A DNA stretch of 64,000 nt from Muricoccus harenae (GTDB taxonomy: Bacteria; Pseudomonadota; Alphaproteobacteria; Acetobacterales; Acetobacteraceae). Below, one piece after another: positions 1 through 7,998 of this stretch (positions within the stretch are counted from its first letter, which is position 1; every line of letters begins with the position of its first letter). Below the pieces are notes generated by a model. It was not told the DNA's origin. It was given only the letters and a program-made list of their open reading frames with translations, and made no database searches. A program made the position numbers and the translations under genes. The stretch lies in assembly GCF_009848505.1 (NCBI RefSeq), contig NZ_WWDL01000001.1, positions 405,249 to 469,248 on the forward strand, in the 5' to 3' direction.

Positions 1-269
1 ACACGCTGGTGCTGGCGCCGTTGGGGCTGTTGCCGACGCTGCTGGGCCTGGCCGGCTGGGTCTATGGCGCCTTCGCCATCTCGCTCGGCGCCGGCTTCCT
101 GTTCCACGCCCTGCGCGTGCTGGCGGAGCCACAGGACCGCAAGGGCGTGAGTCTGATCGGCGACGTGGCCGCGCGCAACGCCTTCCGCTTCTCGCTGCTG
201 CACCTGGCGGGGTTGTTCAGCGCCCTGGCCATTGACCACTGGCTGAGCGCACTGGGAATCATCAGCTGA
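1..269 (+). CDS. ctaB: Protoheme IX farnesyltransferase, C-terminal part (cut by window start)
   Basis: This is the C-terminal 89 or so residues of a UbiA-type prenyltransferase; the reading frame is open from position 3 and the true start lies outside the window. CtaB converts protoheme to heme O in the inner membrane, on the way to the heme A of cytochrome oxidase. What is visible are two to three hydrophobic segments separated by a short polar stretch, followed by a terminal helix. The assignment rests mainly on the following genes, a small CoxF-like protein, ctaG and ctaE, which is the standard alphaproteobacterial order. Its TGA stop overlaps the ATG of the next gene. Confidence 0.85.
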   Translation, partial: TLVLAPLGLLPTLLGLAGWVYGAFAISLGAGFLFHALRVLAEPQDRKGVSLIGDVAARNAFRFSLLHLAGLFSALAIDHWLSALGIIS

Positions 270-418
270 TGGAACCCGCCCGCATGACCAAGGAGGAGGA
301 AGTTGCCTTCCTCCGCCGGCGCCGCAGTCGGAACATCGGCATGATCGTGGTCCTGATCGCGCTGGTGATCATCTTCTACCTGATCACCATGGCGAAGCTG
401 ACCTCCTCCGTCAGTTGA
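269..418 (+). CDS. Small single-span membrane protein of the cox operon, CoxF-like
   Basis: This is a 49-residue protein whose ATG overlaps the ctaB stop in a TGATG arrangement. It has a charged N-terminus (MEPARMTKEEEVAFLRRRR) and one hydrophobic helix at about residues 24-42, so an N-in single-span protein is expected. Small proteins of this build sit between ctaB and ctaG in many alphaproteobacteria and are annotated CoxF or cytochrome oxidase assembly protein. Its role is inferred from position only. The gene is short enough to be missed by length-filtered gene finding. The stop is followed after 14 bases by the ctaG ATG. Confidence 0.75.
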   Translation: MEPARMTKEEEVAFLRRRRSRNIGMIVVLIALVIIFYLITMAKLTSSVS

Positions 419-432
419 GGGAACTGGTTCCA

Positions 433-1053
433 ATGGATAGCAAGGACGGGCTTGCCCGCCGCAACCGGCGCGTGGTCCTCGCCGCCTTCGGGACGGTGGC
501 GGGCATGGTGGGCCTTTCCTTCGCAGCGGTGCCGCTCTACGCGGTGTTCTGCCGCGTCACCGGCTACAACGGCACGGTGCAGACCGGCGGCCCGGCCGCG
601 CCCGGCGCAGTGGAGCGCGAGGTGACGGTGCGCTTCGCCGCGAACACCCACCCCTCGCTGCCCTGGCGCTTCGAGGCGGCGCAGAACGCGCTTCCTATCC
701 ATCTCGGCCAGCAGGGCCTTGCCTTCTATCGCGCGGCCAATGAGGCGAACGTCCCGGTGGAAGGGGTGGCCACCTACAACGTTACGCCGGAGGTGGTGGG
801 CAAGTACTTCCACAAGACCGCCTGCTTCTGCTTCGACGCGCAGACGCTGCAACCTGGCCAGTCCGTCGAGATGCCGGTCAGCTTCTGGGTGGACCCGGCG
901 ATGGCGCGGGACCCGAGCACGCGCGACATCCACACCATCACCCTGAACTACACCTTCTTCCGCACCCTGGCCGATGCCGAGCGCGCGGGCGTGCTCGCCA
1001 GCGCCGGGCCGCATGTTGGGCGAATGGGGACTCAGCCGACGGCCACGCGCTAG
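433..1053 (+). CDS. ctaG: Cytochrome c oxidase assembly protein CtaG/Cox11
   Basis: CtaG is a membrane-anchored periplasmic copper chaperone that delivers copper to the CuB site of cytochrome c oxidase subunit I. The 206-residue protein has an N-terminal transmembrane anchor (about residues 13-37), the conserved Cys40 just after it, and the family copper-binding motif CFCF with Cys131 and Cys133. The length is normal for the family. I chose the ATG at 433; the frame is open upstream to a TTG at 415, but that codon overlaps the preceding stop. It lies between the CoxF-like gene and ctaE. Confidence 0.95.
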   Translation: MDSKDGLARRNRRVVLAAFGTVAGMVGLSFAAVPLYAVFCRVTGYNGTVQTGGPAAPGAVEREVTVRFAANTHPSLPWRFEAAQNALPIHLGQQGLAFYRAANEANVPVEGVATYNVTPEVVGKYFHKTACFCFDAQTLQPGQSVEMPVSFWVDPAMARDPSTRDIHTITLNYTFFRTLADAERAGVLASAGPHVGRMGTQPTATR

Positions 1054-1207
1054 GCGCTTGCCGGCCCACGAGTTCTGCAGGCCGAAGCCTTGGTCCCTAA
1101 CCCTTGATCCTTGCGCGCGTTTGCGGGATTGATGGTCCGAGACGCCCGGGGCCTCCGGCTTCGCAACTTACCAGGGGGGCCTCGGCCCCGCATCACCAGG
1201 ACGCGCG

Positions 1208-2077
1208 ATGGCTTCCCTCGACACCACCACCGCCGACATCTCGCTCGATCCGAACGAGCCGCCGGCGCCGCACAAGCACCCGTACCACCTGGTGGATCCG
1301 TCCCCCTGGCCGCTGGTCTCCGCCTTCTCGGCGGGCTGCCTTCTGCTCGGGATCGTGATGTGGGCGCATTACAACATCCACTGGGTGCTCGGCCTCGGCC
1401 TGCTCGGCACGCTGGCCTCGATGTTCTTCTGGTGGCGCGACGTCATCCGCGAATCGAAGGTCCCCGGCGTGCACACCCCGATCGTGCGGATCGGCCTGCG
1501 CTACGGCATGATGCTGTTCATCGCCTCCGAGGTGATGTTCTTCGTGGCCTTCTTCTGGGCCTATTTCCACTTCGCGCTCTATCCCGAGCACGTGGCCGGC
1601 GCTGAGACCGCGATCTGGCCGCCCAAGGGCATCCACACCTTCGATCCCTTCGGCCTGCCCTTCCTGAACACGATGATCCTGCTGCTCTCGGGCTGCACGG
1701 TCACCTGGGCGCATCACGCGCTGATCGAGGGCGACCGCAAGGGCTTGATCCAAGGCCTGGCCATTACCGTGCTGCTGGGCCTGTTCTTCACCACCCTGCA
1801 GGCGGTGGAATATGCCGAGGCGCCCTTCGCCTTCGCAGGCGGCGGCATTTACTCCTCCACCTTCTTCCTTGCCACTGGCTTCCACGGCTTCCACGTGATC
1901 GTCGGCACCATCTTCCTCGCGGTATGCTTCTTCCGCGCCGTGGGTGGCGACTTCACCCCGCGCCGGCACTTCGGCTTCGAGGCGGCCGCCTGGTACTGGC
2001 ACTTCGTGGACGTGGTTTGGCTGTTCCTCTTCGTCTGCATCTATCTGTGGGGCGCGGGCGAGATCGCCCAGCACTGA
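1208..2077 (+). CDS. ctaE: Cytochrome c oxidase subunit III
   Basis: This is subunit III of an aa3-type cytochrome c oxidase, an inner-membrane protein supporting proton uptake and stability of the catalytic subunit. The 289-residue protein starts with the typical HPYHLVDPSPWPL segment, followed by seven predicted membrane helices and the characteristic FFWAYFHFAL and HGFHVIVGTIFL stretches. Length fits the family. A 154-base gap separates it from ctaG; I saw no strong promoter there, so read-through from the assembly genes is plausible. A hairpin lies just downstream, before the SURF1 gene. Confidence 0.96.
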   Translation: MASLDTTTADISLDPNEPPAPHKHPYHLVDPSPWPLVSAFSAGCLLLGIVMWAHYNIHWVLGLGLLGTLASMFFWWRDVIRESKVPGVHTPIVRIGLRYGMMLFIASEVMFFVAFFWAYFHFALYPEHVAGAETAIWPPKGIHTFDPFGLPFLNTMILLLSGCTVTWAHHALIEGDRKGLIQGLAITVLLGLFFTTLQAVEYAEAPFAFAGGGIYSSTFFLATGFHGFHVIVGTIFLAVCFFRAVGGDFTPRRHFGFEAAAWYWHFVDVVWLFLFVCIYLWGAGEIAQH

Positions 2078-2098
2078 GGCTCCCCGGCCGAAGCTCCG

Positions 2099-2126
2099 AA
2101 CCCCGTCCGGCCCGCCGGGCGGGGTT
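2099..2126 (+). terminator. Terminator-like hairpin after ctaE
   Basis: A 12-bp stem can form with AACCCCG-T-CCGG on the 5' arm and CCGG-G-CGGGGTT on the 3' arm (one T-G wobble) around a 4-base loop. It lies 21 bases after the ctaE stop and is followed by a moderately T-rich stretch (cttcatttcgg). It could end or attenuate transcription before the SURF1 gene. Confidence 0.6.
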
Positions 2127-2157
2127 CTTCATTTCGGTTCTCTGAAAAGGCTCCCCC

Positions 2158-2844
2158 ATGGCGCCCCGCTGGCGGCGAATTCTTCCGGCCGTGCTGGCCT
2201 CGATCCCGGTGCTGGCGATCCTGCTGGCGCTCGGGACCTGGCAGGTGCGGCGCCTGCACTGGAAGACCGATCTGCTGGCGCAGATCGCAATGGCCGAGGC
2301 GGGCCCGCCCGTGCCGCTGACCGCCTCTCCGCAGCCCTACACCAAGGTGCAGGCGAGGGGCCGCTTCCGCCACGAGCTGGAGGCGAGCCTCGGCGTGGAG
2401 GTGCGCGGCAACCAGCTCGGCACGCATCTGGTCACGCCCTTCGAGATGCAGGGGCTTCCCACCATGCTGGTGAATCGCGGCTGGGTTCCGATGGCGCGCG
2501 CCCGCCTCGCGATCGAGCGGCCGGAGGGGGAAGTGACCGTCACCGGCTATGTCTCCCCGCCGCAGGAGCGCGACTTCTTCGCCGCCACGGACGACACCGC
2601 CGGCCGTCGCTTCTACACCGCCGATCCCCAGGCCATCGGGGCGGCACTTGGGCTGCCCAGCGTGGCCCCGGACCTGCTGGTGGCGCTGGCCGGACCGCGT
2701 CGGGGCGAGGCGCTGCCGCAGCCGGCCCTCACCCTGCCGCGCCCTCGGAATTCCCATCTTGGCTATGCCATCACCTGGTACGGGCTGGCGGCCTCCCTTG
2801 TCGGGGTGCTGATCGCCTGGGCCGTCAGGAAGGAAGATTCGTGA
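2158..2844 (+). CDS. SURF1 family cytochrome oxidase assembly protein
   Basis: SURF1 proteins (Shy1 in yeast) help insert heme A into cytochrome oxidase. The 228-residue protein has the family layout: an N-terminal transmembrane helix (about residues 8-25) ending in the conserved LGTWQVRRLHWK segment, a soluble domain with VNRGWVP, and a C-terminal helix (about 200-221) after HLGYAITWYGLA. The ATG is 80 bases after the ctaE stop, past a terminator-like hairpin. The gene ends in GTGA, overlapping the GTG start of the next gene. Placement behind ctaE agrees with the function. Confidence 0.92.
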   Translation: MAPRWRRILPAVLASIPVLAILLALGTWQVRRLHWKTDLLAQIAMAEAGPPVPLTASPQPYTKVQARGRFRHELEASLGVEVRGNQLGTHLVTPFEMQGLPTMLVNRGWVPMARARLAIERPEGEVTVTGYVSPPQERDFFAATDDTAGRRFYTADPQAIGAALGLPSVAPDLLVALAGPRRGEALPQPALTLPRPRNSHLGYAITWYGLAASLVGVLIAWAVRKEDS

Positions 2845-4337
2845 GCAACACCGATTCCAGCGCCTATGCCCGGCTGAAGGATCGCTTCGCGCGCATCGCC
2901 ACCATCGGCGAGGCGGCCGCCATGCTGCATTGGGACGCCTCGGCGATGATGCCGCCCGGCGGCGGCGCAGCGCGCGGGGAACAGCTGGCCGTGCTGGCAG
3001 GCGTGTCGCACGGGATGCTGGTGGCGCCCGAAGTGGCCGAGGACCTGGCCGCAGCCAGTGCCGAGGGGCCCTGGGACGAGGCCAATCTCGCCCTCATGCG
3101 CCGCGCCCACACCCGCGCCACGGCGCTGCCCGCCGCGCTGGTGGAGGCGACCGCCCGCGCCAATTCCGCTTGCGAGAAGGTGTGGCGCGACGCGCGGGCG
3201 AGGTCCGATTTCGCCGCCGTGTGCCCCTGGCTGGAGGAGGTGGTGGCGCTGCAGCGCGAATCCGCCGCCGCGCTGGCCGCCGCCACCGGCCTCTCGGCCT
3301 ATGATGCGCTGATGGATGGCTTCCAGCCCGGCATTGGCGCCGCCGATGTGGAGCCGATCTTCACCGCCTATGAGGCCTTCCTCAGCGACGCCCTTCCGCG
3401 TGCCGAGGAGATCCAGGCCCGCCGCCCCGCGCCCATTCAGCCGAAGGGACCTTTCCCCACGGAGGTGCAGCGCGCCCTTGGGCGCAGCCTGTCGGAGCGG
3501 GTCGGCCTCGATTACGACCACGCCCGGCTGGATGAGAGCCTGCACCCCTTCTGCGGCGGCACGCCGACGGATGTGCGGATCACCACCCGCTACACGCCCG
3601 AGTCCTTCGAGCAGGCGATGCTCGGCATCCTGCATGAGACCGGCCACGCGATGTACGAGCGCGGCCTGCCCGGGACCTATGCCCGCCAGCCCGTGGGCGA
3701 GGCCGCCGGCATGGCCGCGCATGAATCCCAGAGCCTGCTGGTCGAGATGCAGGCCAGCCGCTCCGACGCCTTCCTCACCTGGCTTGGGCCGGAGCTGCAG
3801 GCGGCTTTCGGCGGCGATCCAGCGCCTTATGCGCCCGAGAACCTGGCGCGCCTCTGGCGCCGCGTGGAGCGCGGCTTCATCCGCACCGAGGCGGATGAGC
3901 TGACCTACCCCGCCCATGTCATCCTCCGCTTCCGGCTGGAGCGGGCGCTGATTGGCGGCGATCTGCGGGTGGCCGAGTTGCCGGGCGCCTGGGCTGAGGG
4001 AATGCAATCCCTGCTCGGCATCACCCCGCCCGACGATGCGCGTGGCTGCCTGCAGGACATCCACTGGCATGATGGTGCCTTCGGCTATTTCCCTTCCTAC
4101 ACGCTGGGGGCCATGGCGGCGGCACAGCTGATGGCGGCGGCGCGCGCGGCGCTGCCGGGCCTGGATGATTCGCTCCGGCAGGGCGATTTCGGGCCGCTGA
4201 TGGGCTGGCTGCGTGCCTCAGTGCACGGCCAGGGCTCGCGGCTGGGCTTTCAGGACCTGATGACAGCGGCCACCGGCAGGCCACTCGACGCCGCGGCCTT
4301 CATGGAGCACCTGCGCGGCCGCTACCTGACGACCTAG
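2841..4337 (+). CDS. Carboxypeptidase M32 (Taq-type metallocarboxypeptidase)
   Basis: M32 peptidases are cytosolic zinc carboxypeptidases that trim C-terminal residues. The 498-residue length matches the family. The zinc motif HETGH is at residues 265-269, the third ligand Glu is probably E295 in HESQS, and the conserved DIHWHDGAFGYFPSYTLG stretch lies in the last third. The frame is open much further upstream, but the GTG at 2841 overlaps the SURF1 stop (GTGA) and begins right before the conserved N-terminal region. It converges with the next gene; the two stops share a CTAG tetranucleotide. Confidence 0.93.
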   Translation: MSNTDSSAYARLKDRFARIATIGEAAAMLHWDASAMMPPGGGAARGEQLAVLAGVSHGMLVAPEVAEDLAAASAEGPWDEANLALMRRAHTRATALPAALVEATARANSACEKVWRDARARSDFAAVCPWLEEVVALQRESAAALAAATGLSAYDALMDGFQPGIGAADVEPIFTAYEAFLSDALPRAEEIQARRPAPIQPKGPFPTEVQRALGRSLSERVGLDYDHARLDESLHPFCGGTPTDVRITTRYTPESFEQAMLGILHETGHAMYERGLPGTYARQPVGEAAGMAAHESQSLLVEMQASRSDAFLTWLGPELQAAFGGDPAPYAPENLARLWRRVERGFIRTEADELTYPAHVILRFRLERALIGGDLRVAELPGAWAEGMQSLLGITPPDDARGCLQDIHWHDGAFGYFPSYTLGAMAAAQLMAAARAALPGLDDSLRQGDFGPLMGWLRASVHGQGSRLGFQDLMTAATGRPLDAAAFMEHLRGRYLTT

Positions 4338-4981
4338 CCGCGCAGCGCTTCCAGCGCCGCCCGGAGGCCTGCCTCCGGGCTGGAGAGGGCAGGGGGTTCG
4401 ATCGCGGCGAGCCGCGCGGCGCCCGCCATCGAGGCCTGGGCGAGTGCCACGCGGGTGGCGCCGCCATGCGAGGCTGCCTCGGCCGCCTGGGCGATGAGGG
4501 AATGGTAGCGCTTCGCCTCCCCAGCCCGAAAGGCATCCCAGGCGCCGGGGACCAGCCGCATGGTGATCGTCGCCCCGGTCCGCTGTGCCGCGTCCTCGAA
4601 CAACAGGCGCGTCGGCACGATGGTGGTTTCCGCCGAGCAGAGCACGACCACCCGGCCGCCGTCCCGCACGGCCTCCGCGGCGAGGGCGGCGTCCACGCGC
4701 AGAATGGGGCAGGATCCCGTCCGGGCCGCGGTTTCGGCCACCGGCCCGAGGGTGGAGCAAGTCAGCAGCACCGCGTCGGCGCCGTTGCAGAGGGCATGCA
4801 GCGCCTCCTCCGTACGGGCCTTGAGTTCCGGGGGCAGGCCGCCGGAGCGCTCCGCTTCCGCGAGCAGTCCGGGCCGGACATCATGCTTGAGCTCCACCCC
4901 TGGCAGGTCGAGTTCCCGCAGGGCGGCGTCGAAGACAGCGGCATTGCTCTCGGCGGTATGGAGGCAGGCAATGCGCGGCAT
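4334..4981 (-). CDS. Asp/Glu racemase superfamily protein
   Basis: This 215-residue protein belongs by sequence to the Asp/Glu/hydantoin racemase fold. The first catalytic-cysteine region is clear (VLLTCSTLGP), as is the central VVVLCSAETTIVPT segment. At the position where racemases carry the second cysteine the sequence reads VALAQASMAGA, with no Cys, so true two-base racemization is doubtful. The family also holds decarboxylases and isomerases that need one Cys. Substrate is unknown. Its stop overlaps that of the M32 peptidase gene on the other strand. Confidence 0.75.
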   Translation of the reverse strand: MPRIACLHTAESNAAVFDAALRELDLPGVELKHDVRPGLLAEAERSGGLPPELKARTEEALHALCNGADAVLLTCSTLGPVAETAARTGSCPILRVDAALAAEAVRDGGRVVVLCSAETTIVPTRLLFEDAAQRTGATITMRLVPGAWDAFRAGEAKRYHSLIAQAAEAASHGGATRVALAQASMAGAARLAAIEPPALSSPEAGLRAALEALRG

Positions 4982-5008
4982 GGAAGACTCCTGGTCGGAC
5001 CGCCCATG

Positions 5009-5854
5009 CTACCGCCGGTTCTCGAGGACCACGAAATAGGGAGGGCGGTCGAGGGGCGGCTGCTGCACATGCCCCTCCGCATCGGTCGGGACGCGCCGGC
5101 GCAGCACCACATCCAGGACATTGCCGCCGATCATCTCCAGTGACCCGCCGCCGGCGCGCACCACGATGTCGCAATGCATGGGACGGAAACGGCCCGGCTC
5201 GGCCAGCCGCGCCTGCCAGCTTGGCAGGGGCTCGGCCGAGCGGTCGGCGCAGATCAGGTCGCCCGGGCGTGGGGCGTAGTCCGCTAGGGCATGCGGGCGG
5301 AAGGCGGCATTCTCCGGGTAGAGCATCGCGCTTTCGAGCAATCGGTCGAGATAGAGCGCGTGGCTGGCCGAAGGGTCGAAATCCGCACGCGGGATGCCGG
5401 CGCCGCCCACCGAATAGCTGATGAAGGCTGCCGACCAGGCGGGATGGTTATAGGCGGAGATCGCGACATTCGCCGGCACTACGTTGAAGGGCAGCCCGGA
5501 GACGGGGTCGAGGGAGGCGGTGGAGGCCTCGGGCGCGGCAATGGTGTCGCGGTAGTGGAGATGCGCGTTGGTGACCTCCGGCCCCTCGGGGGTGGCGGAC
5601 CAATAGGCCATCAGCCGGTCGAACAGCGCGGGCGTGGCGTCCGGCGTGCGGTCCAGCGCCGCGGGCCAGCCTTCCACCGTGATGCTCCCCCAGTCGCGCC
5701 ATTCCCGCTCGGCGACGGCAACCAATCCAGCGGCCCCGGGGCCGACCGCTTCGCGCTTGGCGGCGGTGCGTGGCGGGGCCTTATCGGACGGGGCTTCGGT
5801 GGTGGCGCAGGCGGCCACGAGCAGGAGGAAGGCAAGGAGCGGCAGCTGGCGCAT
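5009..5854 (-). CDS. DUF2272 domain lipoprotein
   Basis: This 281-residue protein has a lipoprotein signal (MRQLPLLAFLLLVAAC), with the lipidated Cys near residue 16, so it should be anchored in the envelope. The rest resembles DUF2272 proteins, with conserved stretches NHPAWSAAFISYSVGGAGI and GDLICADRS and MHCDIVV. Such proteins have an NlpC/P60-like look (His, Cys, Asp placed like a hydrolase), but no activity is established here. The frame is open upstream; I chose the ATG that gives the signal peptide. Confidence 0.8.
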   Translation of the reverse strand: MRQLPLLAFLLLVAACATTEAPSDKAPPRTAAKREAVGPGAAGLVAVAEREWRDWGSITVEGWPAALDRTPDATPALFDRLMAYWSATPEGPEVTNAHLHYRDTIAAPEASTASLDPVSGLPFNVVPANVAISAYNHPAWSAAFISYSVGGAGIPRADFDPSASHALYLDRLLESAMLYPENAAFRPHALADYAPRPGDLICADRSAEPLPSWQARLAEPGRFRPMHCDIVVRAGGGSLEMIGGNVLDVVLRRRVPTDAEGHVQQPPLDRPPYFVVLENRR

Positions 5855-5930
5855 GAGCAGGTATCGCGGCGTAGCATGACCGGGTTTCGTCCCGCTTCTA
5901 CAATGAGGTCCGGGTCTTGGGGAGGGCGGC

Positions 5931-6887
5931 TCAGCCGCTGCCGATGAAGATGCCGGCCAGCAGAACCAGCAGCCCGCCCAGCACGATCTGCACAAGCGCG
6001 CCGGTGAAAGGTGTCTCCATGTAGCGCCAGCGGATCCAGGCAATCGCGATCAGCTCCACCACCACCACCACGGCGGCGACGGCGGTGGCGGTCCAGAAAT
6101 CGGGGATGAGATAGGGCAGCGCATGGCCGAGCCCGCCGAGCATCGTCGCGAGCCCGCAGGCGAGGCCACGAATCCAGGGACGGCCGCGACCGGTGATGGC
6201 GCCATCATCCGACATCGCCTCGGTCAGTCCCATGGAGATGCCGGCGCCAACCGAGGCGGCGAGGCCGACCAGGAAGGTGTCATGCGTCGAATGGGTGGCG
6301 AAGGCCGCGGCGAAGATGGGGGCGAGGGTGGAGACGGAGCCGTCGATCAGCCCCGCCAGGGCCGGCTGGACGATCTGCAGCACGAGCAGGCGCCGGGACG
6401 TCTCGGCCTCGCCGGCGCGCGCCGATTCGGTCAGATGCGTCTGCTCAAGTCGATGGGCGACCGCCTCGTGCTTGCGCTCGACGAGAGCCAGATCGCCCAG
6501 CAGGCGGCGCACCTCGGTGTCGCGGGCGCGTTCCGCGGCGCGGGCGTAGAACTCACCCGCCTCCAGCTCCATCACCGATGTCTGGCGGCGCACCTGGTCG
6601 ATCCGCAGATCCTCGGCCAGCCAGATCGGGTTGCGGCGGAGGAAGCCGCGGACGTCCTGGCGAGTGATGAGCGGAAGTTCGCGCCCGAACTTCTGCTCAT
6701 ACAGGGCGAGAAGCTGGTTGCGGTGGCTGTTCTCCTCCGTCGCCATGCCGTCGAACACCGCCGCCGTGGCGGGGAAATCCCGCCGCAGCCGCATGGCGAA
6801 GGTCGCGTAGATCCGCGAATCCTCCTCCTCATTCGCGATGGCGAGGGCGAGGGTTTCGGCCTCCGACAGGTCCTCGAAGCGCTTCAT
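5931..6887 (-). CDS. mbfA: MbfA-type ferritin-like/VIT1 membrane iron exporter
   Basis: The protein (318 residues) joins an N-terminal ferritin-like di-iron domain (about 1-150, with ANEEEDSRIY, ATEENSHRNQ and ERKHEAVAHRLE as metal-ligand helices) to a C-terminal VIT1-like membrane domain (about 165-318, roughly five helices, with GLIDGSVSTLAPIFAAAF). This is the architecture of MbfA, an inner-membrane iron exporter in rhizobia repressed by Irr under iron limitation. The role here is inferred from architecture. Two inverted repeats upstream (see 6938-6972) could be operators. Confidence 0.88.
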   Translation of the reverse strand: MKRFEDLSEAETLALAIANEEEDSRIYATFAMRLRRDFPATAAVFDGMATEENSHRNQLLALYEQKFGRELPLITRQDVRGFLRRNPIWLAEDLRIDQVRRQTSVMELEAGEFYARAAERARDTEVRRLLGDLALVERKHEAVAHRLEQTHLTESARAGEAETSRRLLVLQIVQPALAGLIDGSVSTLAPIFAAAFATHSTHDTFLVGLAASVGAGISMGLTEAMSDDGAITGRGRPWIRGLACGLATMLGGLGHALPYLIPDFWTATAVAAVVVVVELIAIAWIRWRYMETPFTGALVQIVLGGLLVLLAGIFIGSG

Positions 6888-6937
6888 GCCCCTTGGTAGC
6901 GCCTGCGGGGGCGGGAAGGGAAGGACAATGAAATCAG

Positions 6938-6972
6938 GCGGTTAACCGCAATCGGGAGGCATTCTCGATTGC
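6938..6972. repeat. Two adjacent palindromes between lpxK and mbfA
   Basis: A perfect 12-bp palindrome GCGGTTAACCGC (6938-6949) is directly followed by an inverted repeat GCAATCG (6948-6954) / CGATTGC (6966-6972) with an 11-base spacer. They lie 51-85 bases upstream of the mbfA start and 20 bases after the lpxK stop. They could be an operator for mbfA or a weak end to lpxK transcription. Neither matches an Irr box that I can recognise with confidence. Confidence 0.4.
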
Positions 6973-6991
6973 AGCCGCACGGCCGGCCCGG

Positions 6992-7981
6992 CTAGGCCGG
7001 GACCGGCACGCGCCCCGCAAGCGGGTCCAGCATCATCTCGAGCTGCGCCGGTTCGTCCCAGGCCAGCGTCACCGTTACCACCGTGACCCGCGCGCGGAAG
7101 GCGGGCGGGATGCGGACGAAGTCCTTGCGCGTCGTCACCGGCACGGCGCGCAGCCGGTCGGCCTCGGCCAACAGCTCGCGCAGATCGCCGGCGTCATAGG
7201 GATAATGGTCCGCGTACGAGGCGCGGCCAGCGATGATGGCACCCGCCTCCGAGAGGGTGGTGAAGAACTTGCGCGGATTGGCGATGCCGCAGAAGGCAAA
7301 GACCGGCTGGCCCTTCAGCTGCGCCGCCTCCGGTCCCGGCACGGTGCGGGCGCGGAGAACGGGCATGCCGGGGGGGAGCTGCGCCAGGGCGCCGTGATCG
7401 TCATTGCCCATCAGCACGGCGGCCTGGGCGCGGGAAGCGGCGTTGGCCACCGGCTCGCGAAGCGGGCCGGAGGGGATCACCCGCCCGTTGCCGAAGCCGT
7501 AGGAACCATCGACTGCGAGGAAGGAGAGGTCCTTTTCCAGCGTCGGGTTCTGCAGCCCGTCATCCATTACCAGCACCTGGGCACCGGCTTCGATCGCGGC
7601 GCGGGCGCCAGCGGCACGGTCCGACGCGACCCAGGTGGGGCGCTCGGCGGCCAGGAGCAGGGCTTCGTCTCCCACGGCCTGGCTATCATGCCGGCCGGGC
7701 TCGACGCGGACGGGCCCGCGCAGCTTGCCGCCATAGCCGCGGGTGAGGAAATGCACGGCCACGCCCCGGTTGGCCAGGCGCTGGCCGATATCGAGGGCGA
7801 GGCCCGTCTTGCCGGCGCCGCCTGCCGTGGCATTGCCGCAGCAGATCACCGGTATGGGCGCGCGCCAGCCAGGCTTGGCCACGCGGCGCTCGGTGGCCCG
7901 GGCATAGAGGGCGGAGATAGGGGAGAGCAGAAAGGGCGCGATTCCCCTTCCGTCCCCGGTCCAGAAATCGGGGGCACGCAT
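6992..7981 (-). CDS. lpxK: Tetraacyldisaccharide 4'-kinase
   Basis: LpxK phosphorylates the 4' position of the lipid A disaccharide at the inner membrane, giving lipid IVA. The 329-residue protein has an N-terminal hydrophobic segment, the P-loop-like GNATAGGAGKTG at about residues 49-60, the FLTRGYGG segment and the VLMDDGLQNP motif, all typical. The P-loop has Ala where many homologues have Val, a mild variation. It follows waaA with a 17-base gap on the same strand, so both lipid A steps are probably cotranscribed. Confidence 0.96.
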   Translation of the reverse strand: MRAPDFWTGDGRGIAPFLLSPISALYARATERRVAKPGWRAPIPVICCGNATAGGAGKTGLALDIGQRLANRGVAVHFLTRGYGGKLRGPVRVEPGRHDSQAVGDEALLLAAERPTWVASDRAAGARAAIEAGAQVLVMDDGLQNPTLEKDLSFLAVDGSYGFGNGRVIPSGPLREPVANAASRAQAAVLMGNDDHGALAQLPPGMPVLRARTVPGPEAAQLKGQPVFAFCGIANPRKFFTTLSEAGAIIAGRASYADHYPYDAGDLRELLAEADRLRAVPVTTRKDFVRIPPAFRARVTVVTVTLAWDEPAQLEMMLDPLAGRVPVPA

Positions 7982-7998
7982 GGTGCCGTCGGGCGTCC

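Noticed and set aside
1944..2840. Upstream extension of the M32 peptidase frame
   Set aside because: It overlaps ctaE and SURF1 in another frame and contains no conserved sequence; the GTG at 2841 is the natural start.
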